A DNA stretch of 64,000 nt from Pseudoalteromonas luteoviolacea (lineage in GTDB: Bacteria; Pseudomonadota; Gammaproteobacteria; Enterobacterales; Alteromonadaceae). The stretch covers positions 1 to 64,000 of the forward strand of contig NZ_JAKFZS010000031.1 of assembly GCF_021654285.1 (NCBI RefSeq), given 5' to 3'. This document shows, one piece after another, positions 61,423 through 64,000 of the stretch (positions are counted from its first letter, which is position 1; each line of letters opens with the position of its first letter). A program made the translations under genes and the position numbers. The notes below the pieces were generated by a model. The model was not told where the DNA came from and made no database searches. It worked only from the letters and a program-made list of their open reading frames with translations.

Positions 61423-62006
61423 GTTGTTCGTTTTGGCCTGCACAGAGAGTGCTGGCCACAACGAGTTTAGCAGCCTTGATTTTTAAGAGGTGAAAGTTAT
61501 TATCAGATATTGAAAAAAAGTATTGCGTGCATATTTGTTTTAATAGCTTTTTAATTAGTCATTATTAGCACCATAATTGATAGCAGTGACATATCATTAA
61601 ATATCCCATAATTTACGTTATGTTAAATTAGATAAAATATCTGGTTGGAGGTAGATACACCTTCACTTTCTTTACAAAAGTAAATGTATTTTTAGTTAAT
61701 GTCCAATACTAACCAGTATCGGACTTAGTGGGATTTTGTAAGGGGTCGTTCATTTCTAGATTTAGCCAAACCATGAAATTCAACTTTTGATTCCTCTGTA
61801 AGCCCCGTAATTACTGGACCTTTAAAATTTTCGAGTCAAAATATCAAATATTAAAAATACATTTGTTTTTAGACAAAACCCGCTCACTCCATATCATTTT
61901 GCGCTCATTCCTGCTCACAATACGTTTAGAATTAGACTAAAAACCGTCGTTTTTAAAAACGTTTAAACGCCCTTTAAACAGACTTTAAAGCCGCTTTAAA
62001 TATGGT
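61423..62006. other. Spacer between the secreted protein and the phage-gene fragment
   Basis: About 580 bp. A GC hairpin (TGGCCTGCAC with GTGCTGGCCA, about 61435-61458) may end the upstream gene. A minus-strand 36-codon reading at 61725-61835 is protein-like but has no start. The right end contains the phased TTTAAA array. Confidence 0.45.
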
Positions 62007-62011
62007 TTAAA
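61952..62011. repeat. Six TTTAAA motifs phased at 11 bp
   Basis: TTTAAA begins at 61952, 61962, 61973, 61984, 61995 and 62006: steps of 10, 11, 11, 11 and 11 bases. Each is embedded in a unit of the form (G/C)TTTAAA-N4. Two of the units are the palindrome GTTTAAAC. The array abuts and slightly overlaps the stop codon of the phage-gene fragment. Confidence 0.85.
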
Positions 62012-62606
62012 CATCAACAAGCTTAACTTCAACAACTCGCTTCATGTCTGGGTCGATTTGAATTGTGATCTGAACTCCGTTGGTTACGAACTGCAAAACA
62101 CTCTGGTTAAATGTGGAATTTGTTTGAGCTTGGACTAACTTCATTAATTCAGTCGTTTGCTCAAACCCGATAACTTGAATCGTAGTTTTTAGCATCGGCT
62201 CATCAATAACAACCGGCGTGCTTTTTGTTTCAGGCGCAACATCTAAAACTGATTTGAATAATTTCGGATGCAAGTGCCCTATCGTTAATTTTGCTCCAGA
62301 GTCAGGTTTTCCTAAGGCTTGTTTGGCTGCGACCTTTGCAACTTGAGATTTAAAATGGTTTTGGCCTTCGTTATTCGCTAGCATTTGGCCTGTTGCCTTG
62401 TCTGCGCCTAACCATGCAAGACCAGGATTGTAATCCCAACCGAGGTCAATGCCTGGCAAACGTTCTAGTTTTTCACCCGTTGTTGGATCAACATCGGTAA
62501 ATGGTTTTTGATAATTTTTAAGCACTGAATTTGGCGTAACAGTTAAACCCATGCGTTTGATGTCAGCATCGCTTAAGCACGACTTTACACCTACAGTTCC
62601 AACCAT
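62007..62606 (-). pseudogene. 3' fragment of a Mu-type phage head-morphogenesis gene (gpF-like)
   Basis: The frame encodes 199 residues. KSCLSDADIKRMGLTV followed by LPGIDLGWDYNPGLAWLG is the pattern I know from the C-terminal half of Mu gpF / SPP1 gp7-type minor head proteins, where a cysteine pair and GWDYNPG occur. Full proteins are about twice this length, and the 150 bases upstream of the ATG at 62606 are not coding in this frame, so the N-terminal half is missing. No other phage genes flank it, so it is a prophage relic whose expression is doubtful. Confidence 0.68.
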
Positions 62607-62766
62607 TTGGTAGATAATGAGTTACCCAAAAATCGTGTTCAATTGGTGATAGTGTTACCGTTAAGCTTCAGCGGCTAGGTGGGACTTAGGGGACGTTTAT
62701 TTTAATTCCACCTGTTGTTAGTGAAAATATGAGCGTCAAAAGCTCATATTTTCACTTGTCTTGTAT

Positions 62767-63447
62767 TCAGGATATCAACATACCATCTTTCATTTTAAGC
62801 GTTCTTTTTGCCCGAGCTGCACAAACAGGATCGTGAGTTACCATTAGTATCGTAGTACCCGCTTCGTTTAGAGATTCAATTAAATCCATGATTTGCTGAC
62901 TATTTTCGCTATCCAAGTTACCTGTAGCTTCATCTATTAGCAAAAGAGAGGGGTCGTTAACAATAGCCCTAGCAATTGCGACACGCTGCTGCTGTCCACC
63001 TGAAAGCAAATTCGACTTGTGATCTTTTCTGTGTTCAAGGCCTACTTTAGCTAATATCTCATCAACTTTTTCATTTAACTTTTCGTTAGACGGTTTACTA
63101 GCGCTATACTTAAATGGCAATAGAATATTGTCTTTTACTGAGAGTTCATCAATGAGGTTAAAAGACTGAAATACAAAACCAATTTTAGAGTTGCGAATTT
63201 CTGCTGCTCTATCTCGGCAAAGACTAGCGACATTTTCTCCATCTAAAACATATTCCCCCCTGCTTGGATTATCAAGCAACCCTAGTATAGTTAACAACGT
63301 AGACTTACCGCAGCCAGAAGGACCAGAAACTGCTACATACTCCCCTTTTTCAATTTCAAGGTCGACATTCTTTAACGCATGCGTTTCCATTGCATCTGTT
63401 TCAAAAACTTTGCCCAATCCTTTTAAACTCAGACTAATTGTTGTCAT
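62767..63447 (-). CDS. MacB/LolD-type ABC transporter ATPase
   Basis: A 226-residue ATPase: Walker A GPSGCGKST (42-50), Q-loop FVFQSFNLIDE, signature LLSGGQQQRVAIARA (near 145-160), Walker B LLLIDEATGNLDS and the H-loop VTHDP. The LxDELSVxDNILLP-like segment and size match the MacB/LolD/YtrE group, which works with FtsX-like permeases and HlyD/MacA-type adaptors to export peptides, lipoproteins or antibiotics from the periplasm. It follows an adaptor gene by 13 bases on the same strand. The permease gene is not downstream in the window. Confidence 0.92.
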   Translation of the reverse strand: MTTISLSLKGLGKVFETDAMETHALKNVDLEIEKGEYVAVSGPSGCGKSTLLTILGLLDNPSRGEYVLDGENVASLCRDRAAEIRNSKIGFVFQSFNLIDELSVKDNILLPFKYSASKPSNEKLNEKVDEILAKVGLEHRKDHKSNLLSGGQQQRVAIARAIVNDPSLLLIDEATGNLDSENSQQIMDLIESLNEAGTTILMVTHDPVCAARAKRTLKMKDGMLIS

Positions 63448-63460
63448 TTAATTTCTCCAT

Positions 63461-64000
63461 TTAATCGTTATATTTTATTGTATTTTCTGACGTATTGAGC
63501 TTCGACAAGATAAACTCATCGCCAAGTTTATGATTAGAAAGTAGCTCTATTAAATTCCCTGATTCGATACCAAAATCCACCTTGATCCTAAATAAGGTAC
63601 CATCCTCACGATCAATTTTGTATAAGTACATCGAACTACCTTGTCTTGAGCTAGGGGGCTTTTCCAGATATAAAACATTTCGCTTAGTTGCAATGTTGAT
63701 AGAACCATCCACATTCAATTGGGCTCTTGCATTTTCGGGTAAGTCACCGAGTAACTCGATTTCTACATCCACCGTATTATCTTCAATAACAGGGCTTATC
63801 CTGAACACTCGTCCATGAATGATTGATTGCCTAGTATCAATAACAGCGGCTTGGCCATTTTCTAACAGTTGAACGGAATTTTGTGGAATTTTTATGGTAG
63901 CTTTCAAATCATCGGCGCTACCAATCAGTGCTACTAGACTACCTCTTTCCACACTTTGCCCCACCTCCAATGGAAGCTTTTGTAGCAGACCATTGAACTC
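63461..64000 (-). CDS. HlyD/MacA-type periplasmic adaptor (5' end beyond window)
   Basis: An open frame enters from the right edge and ends at 63461; 179 codons are visible. The sequence contains the end of a lipoyl domain (PLEVGQSVERGSLVALIGS) and a beta-barrel and MP domain (ATIKIPQNSVQLLENGQAAVI, HGRVFRISPVIEDNTVDVEI), typical of membrane fusion proteins of ABC exporters. The TTG near 63970 is not a start. It is operonic with the ATPase gene downstream. Confidence 0.85.
   Translation of the reverse strand, partial: EFNGLLQKLPLEVGQSVERGSLVALIGSADDLKATIKIPQNSVQLLENGQAAVIDTRQSIIHGRVFRISPVIEDNTVDVEIELLGDLPENARAQLNVDGSINIATKRNVLYLEKPPSSRQGSSMYLYKIDREDGTLFRIKVDFGIESGNLIELLSNHKLGDEFILSKLNTSENTIKYND

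Noticed and set aside
1..64000. tRNA, rRNA, CRISPR array or insertion sequence
   Set aside because: I saw no cloverleaf-like segment, no regularly spaced repeat-spacer array and no transposase-like frame.

Overview
The window looks like about 64 kb of chromosome from an AT-rich marine gammaproteobacterium of the Alteromonadales, most like Pseudoalteromonas. The reasons are three large TonB-dependent receptors, a Vibrio/Shewanella-style TonB2 system with a TtpC-type MotA/TolQ protein, conserved fadD-rnd synteny, an E. coli-type asd, many secreted hydrolases, and proteobacterial MetJ, PhoB, LacI and FliA sites. I see no tRNA, rRNA, CRISPR array or intact mobile element. Species assignment is inference.

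Layout. 1-7.7 kb: an organophosphorus acquisition locus with a DUF5690 membrane protein (cut by the window edge), a PhnR-like GntR regulator, a TonB-dependent receptor, a PhoD-like phosphatase and a PhoA-type lipoprotein phosphatase. Three copies of an operator TTGGT-N4-ACCAA and a well-placed Pho box indicate double control. 7.8-12.6 kb: small secreted and lipoprotein genes, including a pentapeptide-repeat protein, a trypsin-like lipoprotein and a tandem lipoprotein pair. 12.8-27.6 kb: proteolysis and transport, with an Oar-like receptor, a subtilisin, an S9 peptidase, an RND efflux pair behind a possible attenuator and an S41 peptidase. 27.7-32.3 kb: a cysteine-containing secreted protein, a hydrolase lipoprotein, an orphan RiPP-like precursor peptide, a DUF2867 protein and a second PhoA-type phosphatase. 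32.4-37.7 kb: an alpha/beta hydrolase, fadD, rnd, a metallo-beta-lactamase-fold lipoprotein and a small membrane protein.

37.7-44.7 kb is a mannoside module: PfkB kinase, AGE-family isomerase, FucP-type transporter, secreted GH92 mannosidase and a basic-secretory-type peptidase, joined by two LacI-type operators. 44.8-46.7 kb is a chemoreceptor with a sigma-28 promoter. 46.9-56.6 kb carries DUF3450-TtpC-ExbB-ExbD-TonB-TPR, followed by a beta-helix lipoprotein and a third receptor; both halves have Pho-box-like promoters. 57.2-58.4 kb is asd behind MetJ boxes and an orphan terminator that may mark a small RNA. 59.3-61.4 kb is a secreted alpha-helical protein with two carbohydrate-binding-like domains. 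62-62.6 kb is a fragment of a Mu-type phage head gene next to an 11-bp-phased TTTAAA array. 62.8-64 kb is an MacAB/LolD-like export ATPase and the end of its adaptor.

Common theme: scavenging of phosphorus, peptides and mannosides by secreted enzymes and TonB-energised receptors. The less expected items are the GntR/PhoB promoter at 2.2 kb, Pho-type control of the TonB2 cluster, the lone RiPP-like precursor at 29.9-30.1 kb, MetJ control of asd, and the phased TTTAAA array.
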